A stretch of 64,000 nt of DNA from Solirubrobacteraceae bacterium (GTDB taxonomy: Bacteria > Actinomycetota > Thermoleophilia > Solirubrobacterales > Solirubrobacteraceae): NCBI GenBank assembly GCA_031177685.1, contig JAPSGI010000005.1:1-64000 (forward strand). The letters are read 5' to 3'. Shown here one piece after another: positions 57,142 through 64,000 of this stretch. The translations under genes were made by a program, and so were the position numbers. Below the pieces are notes generated by a model. The model saw only the letters and a program-made list of their open reading frames with translations. It did not search any database and was not told the DNA's origin. The first letter of the stretch is position 1. The number at the start of each line of letters is the position of its first letter.

Positions 57142-58116
57142 ATGGCCTTCCCCCAGACGCGCCTGCGGCGCCTGCGCAAGACCGGGGTGCTGCGCGACCT
57201 CGTCCGCGAGACCGATCTGTCGGTCGCGCACCTCGTGCAGCCTCTGTTCGTGGAGCACGGTCTCGACCGGCGCACGCCGATCGAGTCGATGCCGGGGATC
57301 GACCGCCTCTCGATCAACCACGCGGTCGAGGAGGCGGGTGAGCTGCACGCGCTGGGCGTCCCCGCGGTGCTGCTGTTCGGCATCCCCGCCGCCAAGGACG
57401 ACGAGGGCTCGGGTGCGTGGGACGACGAGGGCGTCGTGCAGCTCGCCACGCGGGCGATCAAGGAGGCCCACCCCGACCTGCTCGTGATGACCGACGTGTG
57501 CCTGTGCGAGTACACCTCGCACGGACACTGCGGCCGCCTGCGCCCGGACGGCAGCGTGGACAACGACTCCAGCGTCGAGCTGCTGGCGCGCACGGCCGTC
57601 TCCCAGGCGCGTGCCGGGTCCGACGCCGTCGCTCCGAGCGACATGATGGACGGGCGGGTCGGCGCGATCCGCGCCGCGCTGGACGACGACGGGCTCGCCG
57701 ACACGCCGATCGTCGCGTACTCCGCCAAGTTCGCCTCCGCCTTCTACGGCCCGTTCCGCGAGGCCGCGGACTCCACCCCCGCCTTCGGCGACCGCCGCGC
57801 CTACCAGATGGATCCCGCCAACGTGCGTGAGGCGGTACGCGAGGCGCTGCTGGACGTGGAGGAGGGCGCCGACGTGGTGATGGTCAAGCCCGCGCTGCCC
57901 TACCTCGACGTGATTCGCGCGGTCCGCGAGGCGACCCGCGTCCCCGTCGCCGCCTACAACGTCAGCGGCGAGTACGCGATGGTCAAGGCGGCGGCCGCGC
58001 GCGGCTGGCTGGACGAGCGCGCGACGGTCCTGGAGTCGCTGCTGGCGATCCGCCGCGCCGGTGCCGACCTGATCTTCACCTACCACGCGAAGGAGGCGGC
58101 GGGATGGCTTCGGTGA
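57142..58116 (+). CDS. hemB: Porphobilinogen synthase (delta-aminolevulinic acid dehydratase)
   Basis: 324 aa from ATG at 57142. Condenses two 5-aminolevulinates. Two Schiff-base lysines are in [15 protein letters not shown] and [14 protein letters not shown]. The zinc site [14 protein letters not shown] keeps all three cysteines, so this is the Zn-dependent type. The aromatic patch [13 protein letters not shown] is conserved. TATCCT lies 7 nt before the start. It overlaps the next gene by 13 nt. Confidence 0.96.
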   Translation: MAFPQTRLRRLRKTGVLRDLVRETDLSVAHLVQPLFVEHGLDRRTPIESMPGIDRLSINHAVEEAGELHALGVPAVLLFGIPAAKDDEGSGAWDDEGVVQLATRAIKEAHPDLLVMTDVCLCEYTSHGHCGRLRPDGSVDNDSSVELLARTAVSQARAGSDAVAPSDMMDGRVGAIRAALDDDGLADTPIVAYSAKFASAFYGPFREAADSTPAFGDRRAYQMDPANVREAVREALLDVEEGADVVMVKPALPYLDVIRAVREATRVPVAAYNVSGEYAMVKAAAARGWLDERATVLESLLAIRRAGADLIFTYHAKEAAGWLR

Positions 58117-59168
58117 AGGCCCGCAGCCGCCGCGACGGTGCCGCGGTCCCCCTGGACGACCTCGACCGCCGGCTGCTCAACCTGATGCAGGGCAGCTTCC
58201 CGCTGGTCCCGCGGCCCTACGACTCCGTGGCCGCCGCCGCGGGGATCTCGCAGGACGAGACGCTCGCGCGCGTCGGGCGCCTGGTCGACGAGCGGATCAT
58301 CCGCGAGATCACGCCGATCTACGACACGCGCGCGCTCGGCTATCAGTCGATGCTGGTGGCCGCGAAGGTCGACCCCGAGTACCCGCACCGCGCAGCCCAC
58401 GTCGTCAACGCGCATCCGGGTGTCTCGCACAACTACCTGCGCGATCACGACTTCAACCTGTGGTTCACGATCGCCACCGAGCCCGACTCGCGGCTGGGCC
58501 TGCAGGGCACGCTGGAGGTCCTCCAGCGCGAGACCGGCGCCGAGTCGGTGCGCCAGCTGCCCACGCTCAAGCTCTTCAAGATCCGCATGGACCTGGAGAT
58601 GGAGGGCGGGACCGACGCGCTGGCCGCCGCGGTGGACGCCGTCCCGCCGGCCGAGACCGAGCCGCAGCCCTACGACGAGCGCGACGTCGCGATCATCCGC
58701 GCCACGCAGGGCCCCCAGCCGGTCGTTCCCGAGCCCTACGAGGGCCCGGCGCGCGAGCTCGGCATGCCCGTGGAGGCGCTGCTCGAGCACATGCAGGGGA
58801 TGGTCGAGCGCCGCCTGCTGCGCCGCGTGGCGGCGATCCTCTTCCACCGCCGCGCCGGGTTCTCGGCCAACGGCATGGGCGTGTGGAAGGTGCCCGAGGA
58901 TCGGATCATGGACCTGGCCCCCCGGATGGCCGCGGTGCGCGGCATCTCCCACTGCTACCAGCGCCCGACGTACGAGGACTGGCCCTACTCCGTGTTCACG
59001 ATGGCCCACGGTCGCTCCAAGGAGGAGTGCGACGCGATCCTCGACGGGATCGCCGACATGACCGGGATCGACGAGCGCTCCACGCTGTACTCGTCCACCG
59101 AGTACAAGAAGGTCCGCCTCCTCTACTTCACGGACGACTTCAAGCGGTGGGAAGCGGAGCACGGGTAG
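58104..59168 (+). CDS. Fused Lrp/AsnC-like siroheme decarboxylase (NirDL/AhbAB type)
   Basis: 354 aa from ATG at 58104 with an AAGGAGG upstream. Two copies of an Lrp-like fold lie in tandem: an HTH-like start ([23 protein letters not shown]) and [18 protein letters not shown] in the first half, and a second HTH-like [24 protein letters not shown] with [18 protein letters not shown] and [17 protein letters not shown] in the second. The N-L-W-F-T and W-P-Y-x-x-F/Y motifs are those of siroheme decarboxylases (AhbA/AhbB, NirD/NirL, NirDL). These convert siroheme to 12,18-didecarboxysiroheme for heme or heme d1. Position between hemB and hemL supports the role. Confidence 0.82.
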   Translation: MASVKARSRRDGAAVPLDDLDRRLLNLMQGSFPLVPRPYDSVAAAAGISQDETLARVGRLVDERIIREITPIYDTRALGYQSMLVAAKVDPEYPHRAAHVVNAHPGVSHNYLRDHDFNLWFTIATEPDSRLGLQGTLEVLQRETGAESVRQLPTLKLFKIRMDLEMEGGTDALAAAVDAVPPAETEPQPYDERDVAIIRATQGPQPVVPEPYEGPARELGMPVEALLEHMQGMVERRLLRRVAAILFHRRAGFSANGMGVWKVPEDRIMDLAPRMAAVRGISHCYQRPTYEDWPYSVFTMAHGRSKEECDAILDGIADMTGIDERSTLYSSTEYKKVRLLYFTDDFKRWEAEHG

Positions 59169-60439
59169 GGGACACCCGCTCGGCCGAGCTGTACCGGCGA
59201 GCCGTCAAGGTCCTGCCCGGGGGCGTGAACTCCCCGGTTCGCGCGATGCGCGCGATCGGCCGCGACCCCATCTTCGTCGACCACGCGCACGGCGCCGAGC
59301 TGGTGGACGTGGACGGCAACGTCTACGTGGACTGGGTGTGCTCCTGGGGCCCGCTGATCCACGGGCACGCCCATCCCGCGCTGCTGGAGGCGCTGCGCGC
59401 CGCGGCCGAGCGCGGGACGACGTTCGGCGCGCCGACCCCCGCGGAGGTGGAGCTGGCCGAGGAGGTGGCCGCGCGCATGCCGGCCGTGGAGATGCTGCGC
59501 ATGACCTCGTCGGGGACCGAGGCGTCGATGAGCGCCATCCGGCTGGCCCGGGCGGTGACGGGCCGCGAGAAGACCGTGAAGTTCGCCGGCGCCTACCACG
59601 GCCACGTGGACGGACTGCTGGCCGAAGCCGGCTCCGGGCTGGCGACGCAGGGCATCCCGGCCAGCCCCGGGGTGCCGGCGGCCGCAGCGGCCGCGACCGT
59701 CGTCGTGCCGTGGAACGACCCCGAGGCGGTCTCGCGCGCGGCCGCCGAGCACGACGTGGCCGCGATCCTGGCCGAGCCCTACGCCGCCAACATGGGCCTG
59801 GTCCCGCCGCGCGGCGAGTTCCTCGACCACCTGCGGGCGGTGGCCGACGAGCACGGCGCGCTGCTCGTCTTCGACGAGGTGATCACGGGCTTCCGCGTCG
59901 CCCGCGGCGGCGCGCAGGAGCTCTGCGACGTACTGCCCGACCTGACCGTGATGGGCAAGGTGCTCGGCGGCGGCCTGCCCGCCGCGGCGCTGGGCGGCCC
60001 GCACGCGCTGATGGAGCGGCTGGCGCCCGCGGGCGACGTCTACCAGGCCGGAACGCTGTCCGGCAATCCGCTCGCCGTCGCGGCCGGACTGACCGCTCTG
60101 CGCATGCTCGACGACGTCGCCTACGCGCGCCTGGCCGCGACGACCAACGAGCTGGCGGACGGCCTGCGGTCCGCGGCGGGCGCGCACCCCGTCCAGGTGG
60201 TCGGCGCGCCCGGTCTGCTGACGCTGTTCTTCAGCGCCGAGCCGGTCCACGACTACGCAGGCGCCGCGGCGTGCGACCTGCAGGCCTACGGCGCGTGGTG
60301 TCGCGGGCTGCTGGCCCGGGGCGTGTACGCGCCGCCGTCCCAGTTCGAGGCGTGGTTTCCCTCGCTGGCCCACACGTCCGAGCACGTCGCCCGCACGGTC
60401 GAGGCGGCGCAGGCGGCGTTTCGGGAGCTGGACCGGTGA
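59147..60439 (+). CDS. hemL: Glutamate-1-semialdehyde 2,1-aminomutase
   Basis: 430 aa if started at GTG 59147, 22 nt inside the previous gene; no other good start lies near RSAELYRRAVKVLPGGVNSPVRAM. Family motifs: MTSSGTEASMSAIRLARAVTG, KFAGAYHGHVDG, LVFDEVITGFRVARGGAQ and the PLP lysine in TVMGKVLGGGLPAAALGG. It makes 5-aminolevulinate from glutamate-1-semialdehyde, so this organism uses the C5 route to tetrapyrroles. The start has only a weak ribosome binding site and may depend on coupling. Confidence 0.93.
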   Translation: MGSGARVGDTRSAELYRRAVKVLPGGVNSPVRAMRAIGRDPIFVDHAHGAELVDVDGNVYVDWVCSWGPLIHGHAHPALLEALRAAAERGTTFGAPTPAEVELAEEVAARMPAVEMLRMTSSGTEASMSAIRLARAVTGREKTVKFAGAYHGHVDGLLAEAGSGLATQGIPASPGVPAAAAAATVVVPWNDPEAVSRAAAEHDVAAILAEPYAANMGLVPPRGEFLDHLRAVADEHGALLVFDEVITGFRVARGGAQELCDVLPDLTVMGKVLGGGLPAAALGGPHALMERLAPAGDVYQAGTLSGNPLAVAAGLTALRMLDDVAYARLAATTNELADGLRSAAGAHPVQVVGAPGLLTLFFSAEPVHDYAGAAACDLQAYGAWCRGLLARGVYAPPSQFEAWFPSLAHTSEHVARTVEAAQAAFRELDR

Positions 60440-60858
60440 GCGCGGTGCTCGAGCGCCTGGCCGCGGAGCTGCGCGCCGAGGGCGGGCTGCTCGCGGACGC
60501 CGTCGTGGAGACGGCGCCCGGGGACCCGACGCCGCACGGCGACGCCGTGGCCGGCCGCGGCGACGAGTATCCGCTGCTCGTGGAGGCGATCCGCGAGGGC
60601 TACCTGCTCCACTACGCGACCGGCCGCGTCGTCGACACCGCCGATCCCGACCTCGCGCTGCTGGCCGGCGACCGCCTCTACGTGCTCGGGCTGGCCCGGC
60701 TGGCGCGCCTGGGCGACCTGCGCGCGGTGCGCGTCCTGGCGGGCGTCATCTCCCTGTGTGCGCAATCGCACGCAGAGGGCGACGAAGCCCGCGCCGAGCG
60801 CGTCTGGGCCGCCGGAACGGCCGCCGTGGCGGCGGGGCACGAACGCGCGGCCGGATAG
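60436..60858 (+). CDS. Hypothetical protein between hemL and the Rieske gene
   Basis: 140 aa from GTG at 60436, overlapping hemL by 4 nt (GTGA). Alpha-helical, no membrane segment and no known motif; the centre (EYPLLVEAIREGYLLHYATGRVVDTADPDLALLAGDRLYVLGLARLARLGD) shows a helical-bundle pattern. Tight coupling suggests a real gene, perhaps linked to tetrapyrrole or respiratory-complex assembly by position only. Its TAG stop is part of the TAGGAT element of the next gene. Confidence 0.7.
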   Translation: MSAVLERLAAELRAEGGLLADAVVETAPGDPTPHGDAVAGRGDEYPLLVEAIREGYLLHYATGRVVDTADPDLALLAGDRLYVLGLARLARLGDLRAVRVLAGVISLCAQSHAEGDEARAERVWAAGTAAVAAGHERAAG

Positions 60859-60870
60859 GATTCGCGGCCC

Positions 60871-61536
60871 ATGGCCGACCGCCGCAAGGAGAAGTCTCCC
60901 TACACCGAGGACCGCAACATCCCGGGCGCCTTCGAGGGCGAGACGGTCACCCGCAGGCGCCTGATGGTGGGCAGCGTGCACGCGTTCGGCGCGATGGCCA
61001 CGGCGGCCATCGGCCTGCCCGCGCTGGGGTTCGCGCTGGGCCCGGTGTTCGAGCGCCAGCGCGCGCGCTGGGAGGACGTGGGCACGCCCGAGGACTTCGT
61101 GGACTTCACCTACCGCCCGAAGGTCATCACCGTGGAGAGCGGCGCCGGCGAGGTCGGCAAGACGACCGTCTACGTCCGCAAGCACAACGAGGAGGTCGAC
61201 GGGCCCGTCAAGGACTCCTACGACGACTTCGTCGCGATCTCCACGCGCTGCATGCACCTGGGCTGCCCGGTGCGCTACATCGACGCCTCCCAGCGCTTCG
61301 TCTGCCCGTGCCACGGCGGCGTCTACGACTTCGTGGGCAAGGTGTCCGGCGGCCCGCCGGTGCGGCCGCTGGACCGCTTCTACACGCGCGTGCGCCGCGG
61401 GCGCCTGGAGATCGGCCCCCGCTACAGCGTGAACTCCGAGCTGCGCCGCTTCTCGCCGCGCGACGCCGGCCAGCCGCTCGACGGGATCGGCCAGTATCTC
61501 TACCCGCGCCGCTTCACCACCCCGGAGCTCGACTAG
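60871..61536 (+). CDS. qcrA: Rieske iron-sulfur subunit of the menaquinol-cytochrome c reductase
   Basis: 221 aa from ATG at 60871. An N-terminal RRR (TVTRRRLMVGSVHAFG) and one membrane segment look Tat-like. The 2Fe-2S ligands are in STRCMHLGCPVRY and CPCHGGVYDF, complete, with the GPPVRPLDRF loop. It transfers electrons from menaquinol to cytochrome c. TAGGAT is 9 nt upstream of ATG. First gene of the complex. Confidence 0.95.
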   Translation: MADRRKEKSPYTEDRNIPGAFEGETVTRRRLMVGSVHAFGAMATAAIGLPALGFALGPVFERQRARWEDVGTPEDFVDFTYRPKVITVESGAGEVGKTTVYVRKHNEEVDGPVKDSYDDFVAISTRCMHLGCPVRYIDASQRFVCPCHGGVYDFVGKVSGGPPVRPLDRFYTRVRRGRLEIGPRYSVNSELRRFSPRDAGQPLDGIGQYLYPRRFTTPELD

Positions 61537-61538
61537 CC

Positions 61539-62354
61539 ATGCCCAAGCTCAAGCTGCCCAACCCGATCCCCGACCAGCTGCGGCCGCGCCCCCAGCGCCC
61601 CGGCGAGGGCAACGGGCGCAAGTCCACCAAGGACGTGGTCATCGAGTCGGGCCGCGACGCCGGCATCAGCGTCGTGGACTGGGTGGACGAGCGCACCTCG
61701 CTGTCGGGCGCCGCGCGCTGGACGATGTTCCGCAAGGTCCCCAAGGGGACGAACTGGTTCTACACGCTGGGCTCGGCCACGATGTTCGCCTTCCTCTCGC
61801 AGGCCGTGACCGGGGTCTTCCTGGCGATGTACTACGACCCCAGCCCCACGCGCGCCTACGAGTCCACGCGCCACATCACCAACGAGGTCTTCCTCGGCGA
61901 ATTCGTGCGCGGGATGCACAAGTGGGGCGCCACGGTGATGATGGTCCTGATCTTCCTGCACATGGGCCGGACCTTCTTCTTCGGCGCCTACAAGTACCCG
62001 CGCGAGCTCAACTGGGTGGTCGGCGTCGTGCTGCTGGTGCTGACGATGATCATGTCGCTGACCGGCTACCTGCTGCCCTTCGACCAGCGCTCGTTCTGGG
62101 CGACGATCGTGGCCGACAACATCAACGGCACCGGGCCGTTCCTCGGTCCCTACCTGGCCGACTTCCTGCGCGCGGGGCCGGAGTTCGGCGCGACGACGCT
62201 CGCGCGCTTCTACTCGATCCACATGCTGCTCGTGCCCGGCGCGATCGCCGCGCTGATCGGAGTGCACCTCTACCTCGTGGCCAAGCTCGGGACCACCGCC
62301 CCGCCGTGGGTCAAGGCCGAGGAGCCCGAGCAGCTGCGCACGGAGAAGGTATGA
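61539..62354 (+). CDS. qcrB: Cytochrome b N-terminal subunit (b6-like)
   Basis: 271 aa from ATG at 61539. A soluble start of ~75 residues, then four membrane segments with the heme histidines in GMHKWGATVMMVLIFLHMGRTFFFG and FYSIHMLLVPGAIAALIGVHLYLV. The membrane part ends after helix D, so it is the split b6 form, not the full-length cytochrome b of Mycobacterium/Streptomyces QcrB. Overlaps the next gene by 4 nt (ATGA). Confidence 0.93.
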   Translation: MPKLKLPNPIPDQLRPRPQRPGEGNGRKSTKDVVIESGRDAGISVVDWVDERTSLSGAARWTMFRKVPKGTNWFYTLGSATMFAFLSQAVTGVFLAMYYDPSPTRAYESTRHITNEVFLGEFVRGMHKWGATVMMVLIFLHMGRTFFFGAYKYPRELNWVVGVVLLVLTMIMSLTGYLLPFDQRSFWATIVADNINGTGPFLGPYLADFLRAGPEFGATTLARFYSIHMLLVPGAIAALIGVHLYLVAKLGTTAPPWVKAEEPEQLRTEKV

Positions 62355-63085
62355 ACCAGCGCGAGAAGGAGCAGTACCTGCGCGAGTACAGCGTCCTGAA
62401 GGCGCAGGGCAAGCCGTTCTTCCCCTACGCCGTGGCCAAGGACTCGGTCATGGCTTTCCTCGTGCTCGTCGCGATCATCGCGATGTCGCTTGTGCTGGGC
62501 GCGGAGCTGGGCCCCAAGGCGGACCCGACGACGACGACCTACACGCCGCGCCCCGAGTGGTACTTCTTCTTCCTGTTCGAGCTGCTGCGGGTGATCAAGC
62601 CCGCCGAGCTCACGCAGGCGGCCACGATCGGCATCCCCACGCTGTGCCTGATCCTGCTGATCATGCTGCCGTTCTACGACCGCGGGCCCGAGCGCCGGCC
62701 CGAGCGCCGGCCGATCGCCACCACCGCCGGGATCATCACGATCGTGGCGATGGCCTACCTCACGTATCTCGGCGCGAGCGCCGGCTCGCCGACCGACATC
62801 GAGATGAAGGCGCCGTCCGACCTCGACCGCCAGGCGGTGGCGCAGTTCGACCAGGGCAAGCTCGTGGCGGCCCAGTCCGGGTGCCTGGCCTGCCACAAGA
62901 TCGGCCACAACGGCAACGACGGGCCCGGCCCGGAGCTCAGCGAGGTCGGGGCCCGGCTGCCGCGCGAGGCGATCGCCCGCACGTTGGAGAACCCCACGGC
63001 GCCGATGCCCTCCTACGCGGCGCTCCGGCGCGACGAGCCCGAGCAGTTCGACGCCATGGTCGAGTTCCTCTCCCAGCTCCGCTGA
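62351..63085 (+). CDS. qcrC: Subunit IV (C-terminal cytochrome b) fused to a cytochrome c domain
   Basis: 244 aa from ATG at 62351. Membrane segments carry the Qo-site motif PRPEWYFFFLFELLR (PEWY), followed by three-helix subunit IV. The C-terminus (about 160-244) is a single c-type heme domain with SGCLACHKIGHNGNDGPGPELSEVG (CxxCH) and the distal Met in TAPMPSYAAL. This b/c fusion is the arrangement of Bacillus QcrC. Together the three genes form a menaquinol:cytochrome c reductase. Confidence 0.93.
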   Translation: MNQREKEQYLREYSVLKAQGKPFFPYAVAKDSVMAFLVLVAIIAMSLVLGAELGPKADPTTTTYTPRPEWYFFFLFELLRVIKPAELTQAATIGIPTLCLILLIMLPFYDRGPERRPERRPIATTAGIITIVAMAYLTYLGASAGSPTDIEMKAPSDLDRQAVAQFDQGKLVAAQSGCLACHKIGHNGNDGPGPELSEVGARLPREAIARTLENPTAPMPSYAALRRDEPEQFDAMVEFLSQLR

Positions 63086-63090
63086 GCGAC

Positions 63091-63798
63091 GTGGATCCGG
63101 CGCCGGGCGTGCTGGAGGAGCGCCAGGTGCGCGCGATGTTCGACCGCATCGCGGGCGTCTACGACCGCATGAACCGCGTGATGACGGTGGGTCTGGACCG
63201 CGAGTGGCGCCGCCGCGCGGCCGATCTGGCCCGCGTCGGTCCCGGCGACCGGGCGCTGGACGTGGCCACGGGGACCGGTGACCTCGCGCTGGAGCTGGCG
63301 CGCCGGGTCGGCCCGGAGGGTGAGGTGGTCGGCTCGGACTTCTCCGAGGAGATGCTGGAGCGCGCGCGGGCCAAGGACGCGGGCGAACGGGTGCGCTTCG
63401 AGTGGGGCAACGCCCTGGCGCTGCCCTACGACGCCAACCGCTTCGACGCGGCCACGGTGGGCTTCGGGGCGCGCAACTTCTCCGATCTGCCCAGGGGCGT
63501 GGCCGAGATGGCGCGCGTGGTGCGCCCCGGCGGACGGGTGGTGATCCTGGAGATCACGACGCCCCAGCGCCCGCCGCTGTCGTGGTTCTACGCGGCGTGG
63601 TTCGATCGGCTCGTCCCCGCGCTGGGCCGCGTGGCTGGGGACCCGGACGCCTACGCCTACCTGCCGAGCTCCGTGCGCCGCTTCCCCGGACCGCGCGAGC
63701 TGGCCGCCACGATGGCGGGCTGCGGGCTGACCGACGTGCGCTGGATCGTCACGGCCGGCGGGATCATCGCGCTGCACTCCGGGACGGTGGCGGGGTGA
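63091..63798 (+). CDS. menG: Demethylmenaquinone/ubiquinone C-methyltransferase (MenG/UbiE)
   Basis: 235 aa from GTG at 63091. UbiE motifs: MFDRIAGVYDRMNRVMTVGLDREWR, LDVATGTGDLALELA (SAM site), VTVGFGARNFSDLPRGVAEMARVVRPGG and LEITTPQRPP. It does the last step of menaquinone synthesis, so placement after the menaquinol reductase genes is logical. Overlaps the next gene by 4 nt. Confidence 0.94.
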   Translation: MDPAPGVLEERQVRAMFDRIAGVYDRMNRVMTVGLDREWRRRAADLARVGPGDRALDVATGTGDLALELARRVGPEGEVVGSDFSEEMLERARAKDAGERVRFEWGNALALPYDANRFDAATVGFGARNFSDLPRGVAEMARVVRPGGRVVILEITTPQRPPLSWFYAAWFDRLVPALGRVAGDPDAYAYLPSSVRRFPGPRELAATMAGCGLTDVRWIVTAGGIIALHSGTVAG

Positions 63799-64000
63799 CC
63801 GCCGTGGCCGCGACCGTCGAGGCCGTGGTGGCCGCCGGCGGACCGCACATCCCGCCGCGGCTCGCCGCGCTCGAGGAACGCCTCGCCGCGCTCACGACCG
63901 GGTACGGCGACGTGCTGGCGCGGTACGGCGGCGAGACGATCGCGGCCGGGGGCAAGCGCCTGCGACCCCTGCTGGTCTTCGTGGTCGCGGGACCGGACGC
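63795..64000 (+). CDS. Polyprenyl diphosphate synthase (5' part; truncated by window edge)
   Basis: From GTG at 63795, overlapping the menG stop (GTGA). The visible 68 residues end in GGETIAAGGKRLRPLLVFVVAG, where GGKRLRP is the conserved region before the first aspartate-rich motif of trans-polyprenyl synthases. It would make the menaquinone side chain, fitting its place after menG. The active site lies beyond the window. Confidence 0.88.
   Translation, partial: MTAVAATVEAVVAAGGPHIPPRLAALEERLAALTTGYGDVLARYGGETIAAGGKRLRPLLVFVVAGPD

Overview
The window is a very GC-rich, densely packed bacterial chromosome segment, about 64 kb, that includes the replication-origin neighbourhood. PASTA and FHA signalling genes, a Ser/Thr kinase cell-division locus, FhaA/FhaB/PstP, parAB near dnaA and the codon use all point to Actinobacteria in the broad sense. 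The mixture of an E. coli-length GyrB, a Bacillus-style split cytochrome b complex with a fused cytochrome c, and a fused siroheme-decarboxylase-like protein beside hemB/hemL fits the class Thermoleophilia (Solirubrobacterales relatives) better than Streptomyces or Mycobacterium. This placement is inference.

Layout. 1-6445 (minus): end of a histidine phosphatase, a phosphosulfolactate-synthase family protein, a LytR_C envelope protein, and three sugar/polysaccharide genes (CapD-like, DUF354, DegT/DnrJ aminotransferase). 6477-8993 (plus): DedA, UppP-like phosphatase, PurM. 9149-13561: a DsbA-fold protein, a kinase with a discoidin-like ectodomain, a class III cyclase and a first D-Ala-D-Ala ligase. 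13558-22441 (minus): peptidoglycan/division signalling locus in the order kinase3, fhaA, fhaB, pstP, ftsW/rodA, pbpA, PASTA kinase, ddl, cyclase; most of these genes overlap or abut. 22567-25601 (plus): membrane-anchored protein, DUF4446, pheA, HNH protein. 25602-26259: a terminator, a candidate structured RNA/micro-ORF, and a small secreted protein.

26316-40591 is the origin region: gyrA, gyrB, DUF721, recF, dnaN and dnaA on the minus strand, diverging from rpmH, rnpA, yidD, yidC, jag, a freestanding LAGLIDADG-like gene, rsmG, parA and parB on the plus strand. The dnaA-dnaN gap is only 113 bp. A tRNA-Ile(GAT) follows parB at 40626-40699.

40700-44640 is an accessory island of visibly lower GC right after the tRNA. 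It holds a small winged-helix protein and a beta-class DNA methyltransferase on the plus strand, converging on a minus-strand operon of a nucleotidyltransferase-fold protein, a DUF262 protein and a PD-(D/E)xK nuclease. I read it as a restriction-modification-like defence module with two unusual accessory genes, and it is the best candidate for an undescribed system here. The second candidate is the LAGLIDADG-like gene embedded in the origin operon next to split parS-like half sites.

44739-53858 holds two secreted proteins, a DUF151 nuclease-like protein, a second ddl, an aminotransferase, a DUF4126 protein, an alkaline-phosphatase-superfamily hydrolase, GtrA, a polytopic glycosyltransferase-like protein and a YmdB-type phosphodiesterase. 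53898-64000 (plus) holds an AI-2E family permease, an ABC exporter pair, hemB, a fused siroheme-decarboxylase-like gene, hemL, a small unknown, a Rieske/cytochrome b/cytochrome b-c complex, menG and the start of a polyprenyl synthase; the last genes together serve a menaquinone-based respiratory chain.
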